This document shows positions 36,905 to 46,014 of a stretch of DNA of 64,000 bases, piece after piece. A program made the position numbers and the translations under genes. The stretch is from NCBI GenBank assembly GCA_963755495.1, contig CAVWJS010000011.1, positions 1 to 64,000 on the forward strand. Direction: 5' to 3'. The notes beneath the pieces were generated by a model. The model made no database searches and had not been told where the DNA came from. It saw nothing but the letters and a program-made list of their open reading frames with translations. Each line of letters starts with the position of its first letter. Within the stretch, counting starts at the first letter, position 1. Origin of the DNA: Bog-473 sp963755495 (GTDB lineage Bacteria > Actinomycetota > Acidimicrobiia > Acidimicrobiales > RAAP-2).

Positions 36905-38780
36905 ACCAGGCGCCGCTATTGGCTTGTTGGGTGCCGCTGGGTTGTTGCCGACGGGGGCGATCGTCGTTCTGAAGCTCAGAGAGTCGGCGCAGTGGTCGAG
37001 GAGCCTTGTGCCCTATCGGCTTCAGTTATCCGGTGATCTGAAACTTGAAGAGGTCGAACAGTTCTTGTCGGGTCTGTCCGGTCTTCGAGGTCCGCACTGG
37101 GGCAGTCTCTTTGCGATCCGAGGCCTGGTCTTTGAGATTGTGTCGACCGAGGGCGGGATCGTCCATCGTCTCTTGATCGAACCTTCGCAGGTGGGCATCG
37201 TCGAGACCCATCTGCGGGCTGCGATGCCCAACGTGTCTGCCGTTCCCGATGGTGCGTACAAGGTGCAAGCACGACGCTGGCGGGAGAACTGATGAGCTAC
37301 GTCGCCTGATCACCGGCGCTGCATCTGTCGGCCGCTGCTGCCGCCACGAGCAGTGCCATCCTCACCTGCGGCACTCGACGGAACAGGACGAGGCGATGAT
37401 CGTGTCAGGACTCGTACGTCTCTTGCCGATCGGTTCTCGTTTGCCGACTCCGGAACCTTCACGAACGCTCTGCTCAGGAAGAACGCGACCCGACCGTCCA
37501 GCCGTCGGAACTCTGAGCATGACAAATACTCCCGACCGCTCTATAGATCGCCATCCCGCCTTGGCGTGAAGAGCCCGATCCCCGGAGCGAGATCGGCGAC
37601 TTCCTCGGCGCCTGACGGTGCTTTCCACACGGCCGAAGCGCACCGAGGCTCACATCTGGCCGAACGACATCTGGCACCAGCAAAAACAAACACGCTCTCG
37701 TGAATCGACGACCCCCCATCTTCAAACGACCCTGTCCAAGCTCAATAGTGCCGAGGGCTGACGGGACTCGTCGCCTTCCCGATTCGGGCGTCGGTCTCCA
37801 AGGTCTGCATCTCGGTGGCACTCGACAGCTCGCCCCGGCGTCCGAGATCGAGCGTAGTGGTTGCCGCGTCGTCGCTGATTCATCTGCTACCGGTCCGCTT
37901 CGCCCACTGGCTCTCTCCAAGGTCGACAGTCTCCGGCACCTTCATTTGATAGCCCCGCCGGAGCTCGGAAGTCAACCTTGATCTTGAATCTCGTTACATG
38001 CAGTTTTGCAGCTGGCCGAGAGGGATGGTCATTAAGCCCCAAACCCGATCTTCATCACAGACAGTCTCCAGCGAGTTTCCAGCGCCATCGGTTAGACAGC
38101 GTGCGTTTGTGCTCGACCCGACCCGACGATGAGCGTGCAAGATTGGAATGAATGCCTAGCCAGAGATGTCGATCAGCCGGACCTGGTAGCGGAACAGGTG
38201 TTACCTGGCACGTGGCGGGCGGACTGTGTACCTGGGGCCTCGGCACTCGAACAGACGACATCTTGCGAGCGGCGTTGCTCAGACCCTGGTCGGTGTTCCC
38301 GGGATGACCTTGGTTAAATTCCCCTGCTGCTGACGGACGCAGCGTTTCGGCGGAGCTCGTCGGGCGCCTCGACGACCCAGTGGGGCTACTTCCTTTCTCG
38401 GCCAGCTATGAGGCGATCAGCGAGTCAGAACGGGCGCAACTACGGGTCCGGTGCTCAACAAATGGAAAAGTGTTCCTCGTCCGGCCACGACTGCGCAATG
38501 TACTTGGCCGGTCCTCTCCGCTTCTTGATTTCGACAATGTTCTGTCCTGGGCGCGTCCTGCTCGTGCCCTTGAGCGAAGGCCTCCTGGGCAAGGACGCAG
38601 CTTCATTGCTCGGTGGCATCCTGATCGCCCGTCTGTGGCAGAGCGTCCAACGACGGGCTCAGTTGGTTCCGACGCCCGACGCCGTCTTCTTGTTCATCGA
38701 TGAGTTCAACGATTCGTCGCTCTTCCGACTCCGATACCGAGCCTCCTCGCCGAGGCGCGGAGCCTCAAACTCGGCCTGAC
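36897..38780 (+). pseudogene. Conjugative transfer ATPase, 5' part, decayed and cut by an IS
   Basis: The N-terminal domain is intact for 131 codons (AAIGLLGAAGLLPTGAIVVL, then LSGLSGLRGPHWGSLFAIRG), matching actinobacterial VirD4/TraG-like helicase proteins. From 37,293 the frame is lost over 1.1 kb. Recognisable pieces return at 38,560-38,780: GRVLLVPLSEGLLGKDAASL, VFLFIDEF (Walker B) and, in another frame, IPSLLAEARSLKLGLT. The gene is then broken by the IS256-family element; its 3' end is at 40,169. Confidence 0.8.
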
Positions 38781-40168
38781 GGCAACGTCCCCCAGAGTCG
38801 TGGGCTTTGATGTGCGTCCGAGGGTCCACCCATAGGGGGGCAAGCGGCATGATCCTCGGTGTGTTCCTGTCCGAACGCACCAAAGGATACACACCGATGG
38901 CCCGGACCAGTCTGTCCTGTCCGAGCTGCTTGCCGCCTTCCAATCGGGCGAAGGGCTGGATCTGATCCGAAAAATGGGTCCGCTCGTCTGCCAGGAGTTG
39001 ATCGAGCCCGAACTGCCCGCGTCGATCGGCGCTGAGCGTATGAGCGCAGCGACGACCGCACCAACGAACGTAACGGGCACCGCAGCCGGGTGCTCACCAC
39101 CAAGGCCGGCGACGTCGACCTGGCTATCCCAAAATTGCGCCGCGGGAGCTTCTTCCCTTCAATCCTCGAGCCCCGTCGGCGCATCGATCTGGCCCTCTAT
39201 GCCGTGGTCATGGAGGCTTACGTCCACGGGGTCTCAACCCGGGCCGTCGACGACCTGGTCGAGGCCATGGGCTCGAGAGCGGGAATCTCCAAGTCCGAGG
39301 TCAGTCGGATTCGTGCGGGCCTCGACGAGGCGGTCGGAGCCTTCCGGGGACGCCGGCTCGACCATGTCCGGTTCCCCTACATCTGGCTGGATGCCACCTA
39401 CCTGATGTGCGCGCCGATCACCAGGTGACCTCCAAGGCCGTGGTCGTCGCCACCGGTGTCACCGAGGACGGCCGCCGTGAGATCTGGGCATCGAGATCGG
39501 CGACTCCGAAGACGAGGCCTTTTGGCGTGAGTTCTTGCGTGGGCTCAAACGCCGGGGCTCGCCGGTGTGCGTCTCGTCATCTCCGACCAGCATGCAGGTT
39601 TGGTGGCCGCCATCCGGCGTTGCTTCCAAGGGGCGGGCCACCAACGCTGCCGGGTGCACTTTGCCCGCAACTTGTTGGCCAACATCCCCAAGGGCCACCA
39701 AGAGATGGTCTCGGCCGCCTTTCGCACGATCTTTGCCCAGGTGAGCCCCGAGGATATTTCCGCCCAATGGGATCACGTGGCGAACATGCTCACCGAACGT
39801 TTCGACAAGGCTGCCACGCTGATGCTGCGGGCCAAAGAAGAAGTGCTGGCTTTCCGCTCGTTCCCCCGAGTCCACTGGCGCCAGATTTGGAGCACCAATC
39901 CGCTCGAGCGCCTCAACAAAGAGATCAAGCGCCGCAGCCGCTCGTCGGGATCTTTCCCAACGAACAAGCCGCCATCCGACTCTGCGGTGCCGTCGTCCTT
40001 GACATCAACGACGAGTGGGCTTCCGCCGAACGGCGGTACTTCTCAGAAGGTCTATGGAATCTCTACCCGCCGCGCGATGATGACGATGCGACACCCGGAG
40101 AGCCGTGCGTGCCCAGTGATCGCCACCGGGGATGACAGCCTCAATCCCCACCACTTCGTGGGACGTGC
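38781..40168 (+). mobile_element. IS256-family insertion sequence
   Basis: About 1.39 kb with imperfect terminal inverted repeats (ggcaacgtccc... left, gcacgtcccac... right reverse complement). It is flanked by an 11-bp direct repeat, ctcggcctgac, at 38770-38780 and 40169-40179; 8-9 bp is usual for the family, so two bases may be chance. It lies inside the transfer ATPase gene. Confidence 0.85.
38850..40135 (+). pseudogene. IS256-family (mutator-type) transposase, frameshifted
   Basis: In several frames: VLSELLAAFQSGEGLDLIRK, LAIPKLRRGSFFPSILEPRR, then IWLDATYL (first D), GVRLVISDQHAGLVAAIRRC (second D), HQRCRVHFARNLLANIPKGH, and WSTNPLERLNKEIKRRS with the catalytic E. At least four shifts (about 39,045, 39,410, 39,490, 39,945). 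Inactive as sequenced. Confidence 0.85.
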
Positions 40169-40698
40169 CTCGGCCTGACCCTCGCCCATCAAAATCTCGC
40201 CCAGCTAAACCGAGAGGTCCAAGAGAGTGTTTTGGCGAACGCGAGATCGCGGGTTACTTGGCAAGCCAGCGCTTCCGACGCCACCCGTCTGGCTCGGGAG
40301 GTTGCTCCTTACCTGACCGCCCAGGACTTGCAGGGCCTCGGCGCACATGAAGTGGTTGTCACCCTCTCGACCGGCGCTCGGGTCGCCCCTCCGGCCACGG
40401 GTAGGACTCGTCCGGCACCACCCGTCACATCGGATGTCTGGCTATTAGGGAGCACTCCCGACGGCTGTATGGCCGAGATCGGGCCGAAGTCGAAGCGGAG
40501 ATGCGCCGCCGCCATGACCGGCCAGTTAGCTCGGGCCCGGTCGGCCGAAGCGGAGGTCGTCATGAATATGACCGCACCAACCTGTCCGATCGCTGCACCC
40601 CTCGCGCGGAGTCGCCCTTCGCAAAATACCTGGTGGTCATACCCAGTTCGGCCAGATTCACATCGACTGTATGTATCTCTGGAGAACCGAAGTCATGA
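40169..40698 (+). pseudogene. Conjugative transfer ATPase, 3' part
   Basis: Continues the 5' fragment: LGLTLAHQNLAQLNREVQES, RLAREVAPYLTAQDLQGLGA and EVVVTLSTGARVAPPATG, the C-terminal block of TraG/VirD4-like actinobacterial ATPases. One further shift near 40,440 leads to a basic tail ending at TGA 40696-40698, which overlaps the next start (ATGA). Confidence 0.8.
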
Positions 40699-41486
40699 CG
40701 AGGCGCTACATCTCACCGACTCGTCTATTGGCATTGGCAGCAGGTCTGACGGATCGCGAGAGAGACGTACTGTTGACGTTGGCGAATGTCAGGCTGGCTA
40801 GTGCCGATCAGCTTGAGCGTTTGCACTTCGTCTCGGACACACCCCGTAACCGGCGGCGGATTCTGCTCAGCATGACGGACCGTGGTCTGGTCGATCGGCT
40901 TGACCGAGTCGTCGGCGGCCAGCGGGCAGGGTCTTCAGGGTTCGTCTACGGCCTCGGAGAGGTCGGCCAGCGGGTTCTATCCCTCTCCCAGGGCTGGCCC
41001 CGACGCCGTCTACCCAATCCGGGCGCACTGTTCGTTCGGCACTGCCTGTCCGTTACAGAGATTCTGGTGCGGCTGACTGAAATCGCTCGACAGTCGGATA
41101 TCGATCTCTTGGAGTTCTCCGCCGAGCCGATGTCATGGCGGCGCTACTTGGGGCGCGGTGGCGGTCGGGCCATCCTCAAGCCTGATTGTTTCGTCAAGAT
41201 CGGCAACGGTGAGTTTGTCGACTCCTGGTTCGTGGAGGTCGACCTCGGCACCGAGAGTCCGTCGACCCTGACAACGAAGCTCGATGCCTATCGAGCGTAC
41301 TGGGCTTCCGGAAAGGAGACGGCTCAGAATGGTGTCTTCCCCCAAGTCTTGTGGCTGACCACCACCGAGCGGCGGGCCGGGGTGATCACCGACTGTTGCG
41401 GTCGACAACCGGCCGAGTCGTGGAGGTTGCACCGAGTCAGTCTGTTGGCCGACGGGCCCGATCTGATGACGGGGGTGCAAGCGTGA
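40695..41486 (+). CDS. Replication-relaxation family protein
   Basis: A product of 263 residues, winged-helix N-terminus: LTDRERDVLLTLANVRLASA, DQLERLHFVSDTPRNRRRIL and LVDRLDRVVGGQRAGSSGFV. The C-terminal part has an ExK-like fold (LLEFSAEPMSWRRYLG, KPDCFVKIGNGEFVDSWFVE, VDLGTESPSTLTTKLDAY). This family marks actinobacterial plasmids and integrative elements. ATG 40695 is chosen for the 4-bp overlap with the ATPase end. Confidence 0.9.
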   Translation: MTRRYISPTRLLALAAGLTDRERDVLLTLANVRLASADQLERLHFVSDTPRNRRRILLSMTDRGLVDRLDRVVGGQRAGSSGFVYGLGEVGQRVLSLSQGWPRRRLPNPGALFVRHCLSVTEILVRLTEIARQSDIDLLEFSAEPMSWRRYLGRGGGRAILKPDCFVKIGNGEFVDSWFVEVDLGTESPSTLTTKLDAYRAYWASGKETAQNGVFPQVLWLTTTERRAGVITDCCGRQPAESWRLHRVSLLADGPDLMTGVQA

Positions 41487-42541
41487 CGATGCCTCGCAAC
41501 ACCATTTTGCTCGGTGATGCCGTCGAACGGCTCCGTGAGCTGCCGACGGCCAGCGTCGATTGCGTCGTTACGAGCCCCCCGTATTTCTTGCTCCGCAACT
41601 ACGGCGCCGACGGGCAGATCGGTCTGGAGGACACCGTTAGTGAATGGGTCGAGCGGCTGCGACAGGTCTTTGCCGAAGTCGCCCGGACGTTGACACCGAC
41701 GGGAAGCCTCTGGCTCAATCTCGGGGACAGTTACTCTCGGCACCCCAAATACGGCGCCCCGGCCAAGGGGATGCTGCTGGCTCCTGAGCGATTGCTCTTA
41801 GCGTTGGCTGAAGATGGCTGGCTTGTCCGCAACAAAGTCATCTGGGCGAAATCCAACCCGATGCCGACGAGTGTCGGTGATCGCTTGAGCTGCACCTATG
41901 ACGTGATTTACCTTCTCGTGCGTTCACCGTCTTATTTCTTCGACCTGGATGCCATACGCGTTCCGCACGTCTCGGAGCAATCCAAAGGCGGAACCACGTC
42001 AAGCAACCGCCGCCCCGATTGGGCTGGACCCCTGGCCGGATCCAATTCAGGGTTGCACCGATCTCGACCAGGTGGCATTCCCGGCCATCTGCTCGGCAAG
42101 AATCCCGGCGATGTCTGGCGACTGCCCACGGCCAGCTTTCACGGTGCCCATTTCGCCACCTATCCCACCTCCCTGGTTGAGCGACCGATCCTGGCTACCT
42201 GCCCGTTACGAGTCTGCTCGGGCTGCGGCACTCCCTGGGAGCACGCTCCTGGCAAGATCTTCATCTTGGGCAAACGCATTCTGGCGGGCGAGGATCCCCA
42301 AGTACGGCGGTATCCCGGACGCTGGAAAGTGCTGCGCCAGCGAGGAGAACTCGAGCGACGCTGCAAGTGTGCTGCAGCAAGTCGGCGCGGCTGCGTGCTC
42401 GATCCCTTCTTCGGCACGGGGACAACCGGAGCGGTGGCGGAGCGACTCGGCCGAGATTGGATTGGTATCGAGATCAGTAAGGAGTACGCCGCGCTGGCCT
42501 GGCAGCGCTTGCGTGGTCAATTGAAGACTGAAGCCGCATGA
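41483..42541 (+). CDS. Site-specific DNA methyltransferase (beta class, N4-C or N6-A)
   Basis: A product of 352 residues. Catalytic TSPPYFLLRNYG near the N-terminus (motif IV), and SAM motif I late in the protein (DPFFGTGTTGAVAERLGRDW), so the order is beta class. A CSGCGTPWEH ... CKC segment between them could bind zinc. The GTG start overlaps the preceding stop (GTGA). No restriction partner adjacent, so it may be a solitary methylase protecting the element. Confidence 0.9.
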   Translation: MTMPRNTILLGDAVERLRELPTASVDCVVTSPPYFLLRNYGADGQIGLEDTVSEWVERLRQVFAEVARTLTPTGSLWLNLGDSYSRHPKYGAPAKGMLLAPERLLLALAEDGWLVRNKVIWAKSNPMPTSVGDRLSCTYDVIYLLVRSPSYFFDLDAIRVPHVSEQSKGGTTSSNRRPDWAGPLAGSNSGLHRSRPGGIPGHLLGKNPGDVWRLPTASFHGAHFATYPTSLVERPILATCPLRVCSGCGTPWEHAPGKIFILGKRILAGEDPQVRRYPGRWKVLRQRGELERRCKCAAASRRGCVLDPFFGTGTTGAVAERLGRDWIGIEISKEYAALAWQRLRGQLKTEAA

Positions 42542-42571
42542 CCCTCGTCGGTTTCGTGCGACCGTTCGTTA

Positions 42572-42592
42572 GCGATTCCAAAAGGGAATCGC
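42572..42592. terminator. Short hairpin after the methyltransferase
   Basis: gcgattcc and ggaatcgc (8-bp arms) around a 5-base loop, 31 bp after the methyltransferase stop, no T run. Confidence 0.4.
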
Positions 42593-42715
42593 CGGTCGCG
42601 CCAGAACCGAGGAGGTTCACCGGATGAGAATACCGGTACTACCCAATAGCTACTGCCGTCGGCAGCGAAGGCTGCTCGTGCGACCCGCTAGCCGGATGAT
42701 GGTCAGGAGGACGTC

Positions 42716-43078
42716 ATGACTCAAAAGACCATGGCCATCCGCCTCGATGAAGACGTTGCCGAAATGTTGGGCCTGGTCGCCCAGCTCGAAGGCACGACGG
42801 TCATCGATCAGATCAGGACCGCGATCAACGAGCACTTGAAGCGCAAGTCAGCCGAAGGCGATCTTGCCGAGCGGGCCAAGGCCGTGCTCGATGAGATCGA
42901 CCGCGAGGCCTCCGCTCGAAAGGATGCCATCTCGACGCTTTTCGCCACCAAGGCGGACGGTGGAGAGGAGGCTCCAAAGAGCGGAGGTCGGAGGCGACCG
43001 GCATCCAAGCCTGAAGAGGGGCGCGTGATCGGGTTCGCACCGCCACCTCGTCGGGGCAATCGCGGGAGCGGTAAGTAG
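42716..43078 (+). CDS. Ribbon-helix-helix DNA-binding protein
   Basis: A product of 120 residues. MTQKTMAIRLDEDVAEMLGL begins an RHH/CopG-like domain (VIDQIRTAINEHLKRKSAEG), followed by a charged coil and a basic, Pro/Arg-rich tail. A relaxosome or partition accessory role is plausible. Preceded by a 175-bp gap with the hairpin above and no other gene. Confidence 0.7.
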   Translation: MTQKTMAIRLDEDVAEMLGLVAQLEGTTVIDQIRTAINEHLKRKSAEGDLAERAKAVLDEIDREASARKDAISTLFATKADGGEEAPKSGGRRRPASKPEEGRVIGFAPPPRRGNRGSGK

Positions 43079-43085
43079 CTAGTCC

Positions 43086-43122
43086 GGGGTGGAAGGGTCG
43101 TTTGTTGCGACTCTTCCACCCC
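43086..43122 (+). terminator. Strong hairpin, likely terminator
   Basis: ggggtggaagggtcg and cgactcttccacccc (14 of 15 pair) around a 7-base loop, 8 bp after the RHH gene. Confidence 0.6.
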
Positions 43123-43186
43123 TCCCACCAGGAACCGCCGAAAATCCAAAAGATTTGCCTGGATTGGCCCCCGTTTTCGGAAGAAC

Positions 43187-43221
43187 GCCCGCGGATTCCC
43201 GTCCGCGGGCACTGGTAAAAT
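43187..43221 (+). promoter_or_regulatory. Palindrome and -10 box upstream of the XRE gene
   Basis: gcccgcgga and tccgcgggc (9-bp perfect arms, 6-bp centre, 43187-43210) lie just before TAAAAT (43216-43221). An autoregulatory operator covering the -35 zone fits. A start at ATG 43229 would make the mRNA leaderless. Confidence 0.55.
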
Positions 43222-43246
43222 ATAGGCAATGAACAGGGGATTTGCG

Positions 43247-43627
43247 ATGAATGACGGAAGGACAATGACTGCGGGGGAGATGGTGCGTGAAGCGCGCCAA
43301 CGGAAGGAGCTTTCTATTGCCAGGGTGGCCGGTTTAGCGGATGTTGATCCGCGCTGGCTCTCCCGCTTTGAACAAGGTGTCTATCGCAATCCCGACCCCC
43401 GTCACATGCATCGGTTGGCCGAGGTGCTCGACCTCGAACCGATTGCTTTACTCACCGCCGCCGACTACGTCGAAGGCTTGCCGGGCTTCGGACCGTACCT
43501 GCGAACGAAGTACGAGCTTCCGCCGGAGGCCATCGCTCAACTCGAAGCGCATTTTGACCTGATCAGCGAAAGGTATGACTCGAAGAAAGGAGGACCCGAT
43601 GAACAACGTCATTTCCCAGCTGCGTGA
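43247..43627 (+). CDS. XRE-family transcriptional regulator
   Basis: A product of 126 residues. HTH_3 domain: MTAGEMVREARQRKELSIAR, VAGLADVDPRWLSRFEQG, HMHRLAEVLDLEPIALLT. The C-terminal part is helical. ATG 43247 follows an AGGGG site; ATG 43229 is an alternative. Overlaps the peptidase gene by 29 bp, giving the classic ImmR/ImmA pairing that controls excision in ICEs such as ICEBs1. Confidence 0.88.
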   Translation: MNDGRTMTAGEMVREARQRKELSIARVAGLADVDPRWLSRFEQGVYRNPDPRHMHRLAEVLDLEPIALLTAADYVEGLPGFGPYLRTKYELPPEAIAQLEAHFDLISERYDSKKGGPDEQRHFPAA

Positions 43628-44162
43628 TCTGGTCCCCTTGCGACCCTTGACGACGGCCGAAGCGATGCGCGTGGCCGAGCTGCAAGCCACTCGGATGCGA
43701 CGGCTGCTCGATATCACGGAGCCGGCCTTCCCGGAATCTGCAATATCCGAACTGCCGCGCGTCCAAGTGGAACGCATGACGCCGTCTCCGGTCTCGGGTG
43801 CCGCTCAATGGTCACGTGGACGTTGGCTAATCATCGTCAACGGAGCCGAGCCCAATGTTCGGCAGCGTTACTCGTTGGCGCACGAACTCAAGCACGTCCT
43901 CGACAACCCGTTCGCCAAGTTCATCTATCCACCCAAGGACGGCGTGACGGCCTACGACCGAGCGGAGCGGATCTGCGACTACTTCGCTGCCTGTCTCTTG
44001 ATGCCCCGAGCCCAGGTCAAGCACCACTTCTGCGAAGAGGGTGTCCAGGATATTTTGCGCTTGGCCCGACGCTTCGACGTATCGCAGATGGCAATGCAAG
44101 TGCGCCTTAATCAGATCGGGCTACGAGACCAGACCAGGCGTTGCCTGGTGGGCTCACCATGA
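43599..44162 (+). CDS. ImmA/IrrE-type metallopeptidase
   Basis: A product of 187 residues with the zinc motif SLAHELKHVLDNPF (HExxH) and the downstream ERICDYFAACLLMPRAQVKH that supplies the third ligand. Such peptidases cleave the partner repressor and derepress the element. AAAGGAGG before ATG 43599 fixes the start. Confidence 0.9.
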   Translation: MNNVISQLRDLVPLRPLTTAEAMRVAELQATRMRRLLDITEPAFPESAISELPRVQVERMTPSPVSGAAQWSRGRWLIIVNGAEPNVRQRYSLAHELKHVLDNPFAKFIYPPKDGVTAYDRAERICDYFAACLLMPRAQVKHHFCEEGVQDILRLARRFDVSQMAMQVRLNQIGLRDQTRRCLVGSP

Positions 44163-44172
44163 AGGAGAAGCC

Positions 44173-45912
44173 ATGACTCAAGTCACGACAGCGAAGGCGC
44201 CCCGTCCGACCCAGGACGGGGCGCCGCGGTTTAGAGCCGTCATTTATCTTCGGGTATCGACGGCCAAGCAGGCGGGACGAGCTGAAGACCCTGAGGGCTA
44301 TTCCCTTCCAGCGCAACGCGAAGCCTGCGAGCGCAAAGCCGAGCAACTGGGCGCGGAGATTGTGGGCACCTATGTCGACAAGGGCGAGTCGGCCAAGACC
44401 GCTGAGCGGCCTGAGTTTCAACGAATGCTGGCGCATATCCGGGAGAACCAGGATGTGGACTACGTGATTCTCGACAAGATCGATCGCTTCGCCCGCAATC
44501 GCCGCGATGACGCCAACTTGATGTTCGAGTTGAAGGCTTGTGGAGCGCAGCTCGTGTCGGTCAAGGAGAACATCGACGAGACTCCCGCCGGGGAGCTGCT
44601 CCACGCCATCATGGCGGGGATCGCCGAGTTCTACAGCCGGAACCTGGGAACCGAAGCCGTCAAAGGGATGACTCAGAAGGCCAAGTCCGGCGGAACCCCT
44701 GGGCGGGCACCGCTCGGCTACATCAACGTGCCAAAGCGCATCGACGGACGCGAGATCCGCTCAGTCGAGCCAGATCCCGAAAGGGCACCGCTGATCAAGT
44801 GGGCCTTCGAGCAGTATGCAACGGGTCAATGGACCCTCATTACCTTGACCGATGCTTTGGCCGAGAAGGGCTTGACCACCCTCGCGAGCGCTAACCGGGA
44901 GTCACGTCCGATCTATCGCTCGCGGATGGCCGGGATTCTTAACAACCGCTACTACGCCGGATTCGTCTTCTTCCGAGGCATCGAGTACCAGGGTAGGCAC
45001 GAGCCCCTGATCTCAGAAGAGCTGTTCAACAAGGTCCAGGGGGTTCTGCGGCTCCACGATGTCGGTGAGCGCCAACGAACCCACCATCACTACCTCAAAG
45101 GCACGCTGTTCTGTGAGGCCTGTGGTGGGCGCCTCTGCCTCACCAACGCCAAGGGCAAGTATCTCTACTTCTTCTGCGTCGGAAGCCGCCAGGGCTGCGT
45201 TCAGCGGTACGTCCTGGCTTCGCAGCTGGAGCACAAGGTCGCCCAGCTTTATCAGGCGCTTCGACTAGGGGAGGACGACCTCCTGGCCATTCAGGAGGAC
45301 TTCAAGGAAGAGCTAGAGAAGCGGAGAGCGAAATCCGGCCCCTCGATCACCCGAGCCAAGCGTCAGATCAGCGAGCTGGAGCTGCAACGCCGTCGAGTGG
45401 CGAGAGGCGTTGTGGATGGGTCGATTCCCTCCGATCTGGCCAAGGAGGAACAAGAACGTATCGCTCGGGAGCTGAGTGACTGCCAGCGGACGATTGCCAC
45501 GGCTGACCTGGGGTTTGAGGCTTACGAGAAGCCCTTCCAGATGGTGATGCAAATTTTGGATGATTGCGAGCAGATATATGTGCGTGGGGATGGCCCAGTG
45601 CGACGGATGATGAATCAGTTGTTCTTCGATCGGGTGCTGGTCAGGCAAGGTGAGGTGGCAGCCTGGGAGCTGAAGGACCCCTGGTACACGATTCGTCGCC
45701 ATAGGACGCCCTCCTCCTCTGGCAGGAGGGAAGACATCACTGAGCTTGTTACGGTCTCTCCAACTGCTCGTGATGGGGCCAAAGGTTCGAATAACGAACA
45801 TTTGGCTGCAGGAAGAGTCTCACATTCGAACTTACGGAAGAATTCGGCCCATAGTTCGAAAAAGGCCGTTCAAGCACCCCCAACGGGATTCGAACCCGTG
45901 CTGCCGCCGTGA
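44173..45912 (+). CDS. Large serine recombinase (integrase); frame reads into tRNA-Glu
   Basis: A product of 579 residues. N-terminal resolvase domain with the nucleophile in AVIYLRVSTAKQAG, DYVILDKIDRFARNRRDDAN and GELLHAIMAGIAEFYSRNLG. The recombinase domain (PGRAPLGYINVPK ... AGILNNRYYAGFVFFRGIEY) is followed by a zinc ribbon (LFCEACGGRLCLT ... FFCVG) and a coiled coil (ITRAKRQISELELQRRRVAR). The last 13 codons (from APPTGFEP) are tRNA-Glu sequence. In the excised circle the frame would instead continue into 19994-20098. Confidence 0.92.
   Translation: MTQVTTAKAPRPTQDGAPRFRAVIYLRVSTAKQAGRAEDPEGYSLPAQREACERKAEQLGAEIVGTYVDKGESAKTAERPEFQRMLAHIRENQDVDYVILDKIDRFARNRRDDANLMFELKACGAQLVSVKENIDETPAGELLHAIMAGIAEFYSRNLGTEAVKGMTQKAKSGGTPGRAPLGYINVPKRIDGREIRSVEPDPERAPLIKWAFEQYATGQWTLITLTDALAEKGLTTLASANRESRPIYRSRMAGILNNRYYAGFVFFRGIEYQGRHEPLISEELFNKVQGVLRLHDVGERQRTHHHYLKGTLFCEACGGRLCLTNAKGKYLYFFCVGSRQGCVQRYVLASQLEHKVAQLYQALRLGEDDLLAIQEDFKEELEKRRAKSGPSITRAKRQISELELQRRRVARGVVDGSIPSDLAKEEQERIARELSDCQRTIATADLGFEAYEKPFQMVMQILDDCEQIYVRGDGPVRRMMNQLFFDRVLVRQGEVAAWELKDPWYTIRRHRTPSSSGRREDITELVTVSPTARDGAKGSNNEHLAAGRVSHSNLRKNSAHSSKKAVQAPPTGFEPVLPP
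45873..45888. other. Attachment site, right (attR core)
   Basis: agcacccccaacggga, the second copy of the boundary repeat. It spans the last bases of tRNA-Glu and lies inside the recombinase frame (gca ccc cca acg gga). Confidence 0.8.
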
Positions 45913-45947
45913 AAGGGCGGTGTCCTAGGCCGCTAGACGATGGGGGC
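45875..45947 (-). tRNA. tRNA-Glu (TTC)
   Basis: On the minus strand: acceptor GCCCCCA/TGGGGGT, anticodon stem CCGCC/GGCGG around CTTTCAC (anticodon TTC), T arm ACGGGTTCGAATCCCGT, discriminator G. The gene is complete; its 3' end is the integration site of the element. Confidence 0.95.
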
Positions 45948-46014
45948 CGGTGGGTCGACCGGGCACTTGAAAGAAAGTGCGACGGCTGACCGGACGAAAG
46001 ACGAAGCGGTAAGC

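Larger units (their letters stand above)
19978..45888. mobile_element. Integrated conjugative-type element in tRNA-Glu, about 25.9 kb, decayed
   Basis: Bounded by a 16-bp direct repeat, agcacccccaacggga, at 19978-19993 and 45873-45888. The right copy is the 3' end of an intact tRNA-Glu gene and a serine recombinase abuts it. Contents: MFS cargo, a two-gene unknown operon, type I restriction-modification, orphan genes, then a conjugation backbone (transfer ATPase, replication-relaxation protein, methyltransferase, regulators). The transfer ATPase is broken, so self-transfer is unlikely now. Excision may still be possible if the recombinase is active. Confidence 0.8.

Noticed and set aside
37293..38560. 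Several 60-150 codon frames treated as separate genes
   Set aside because: They lie inside the decayed transfer ATPase and none resembles a protein on its own.
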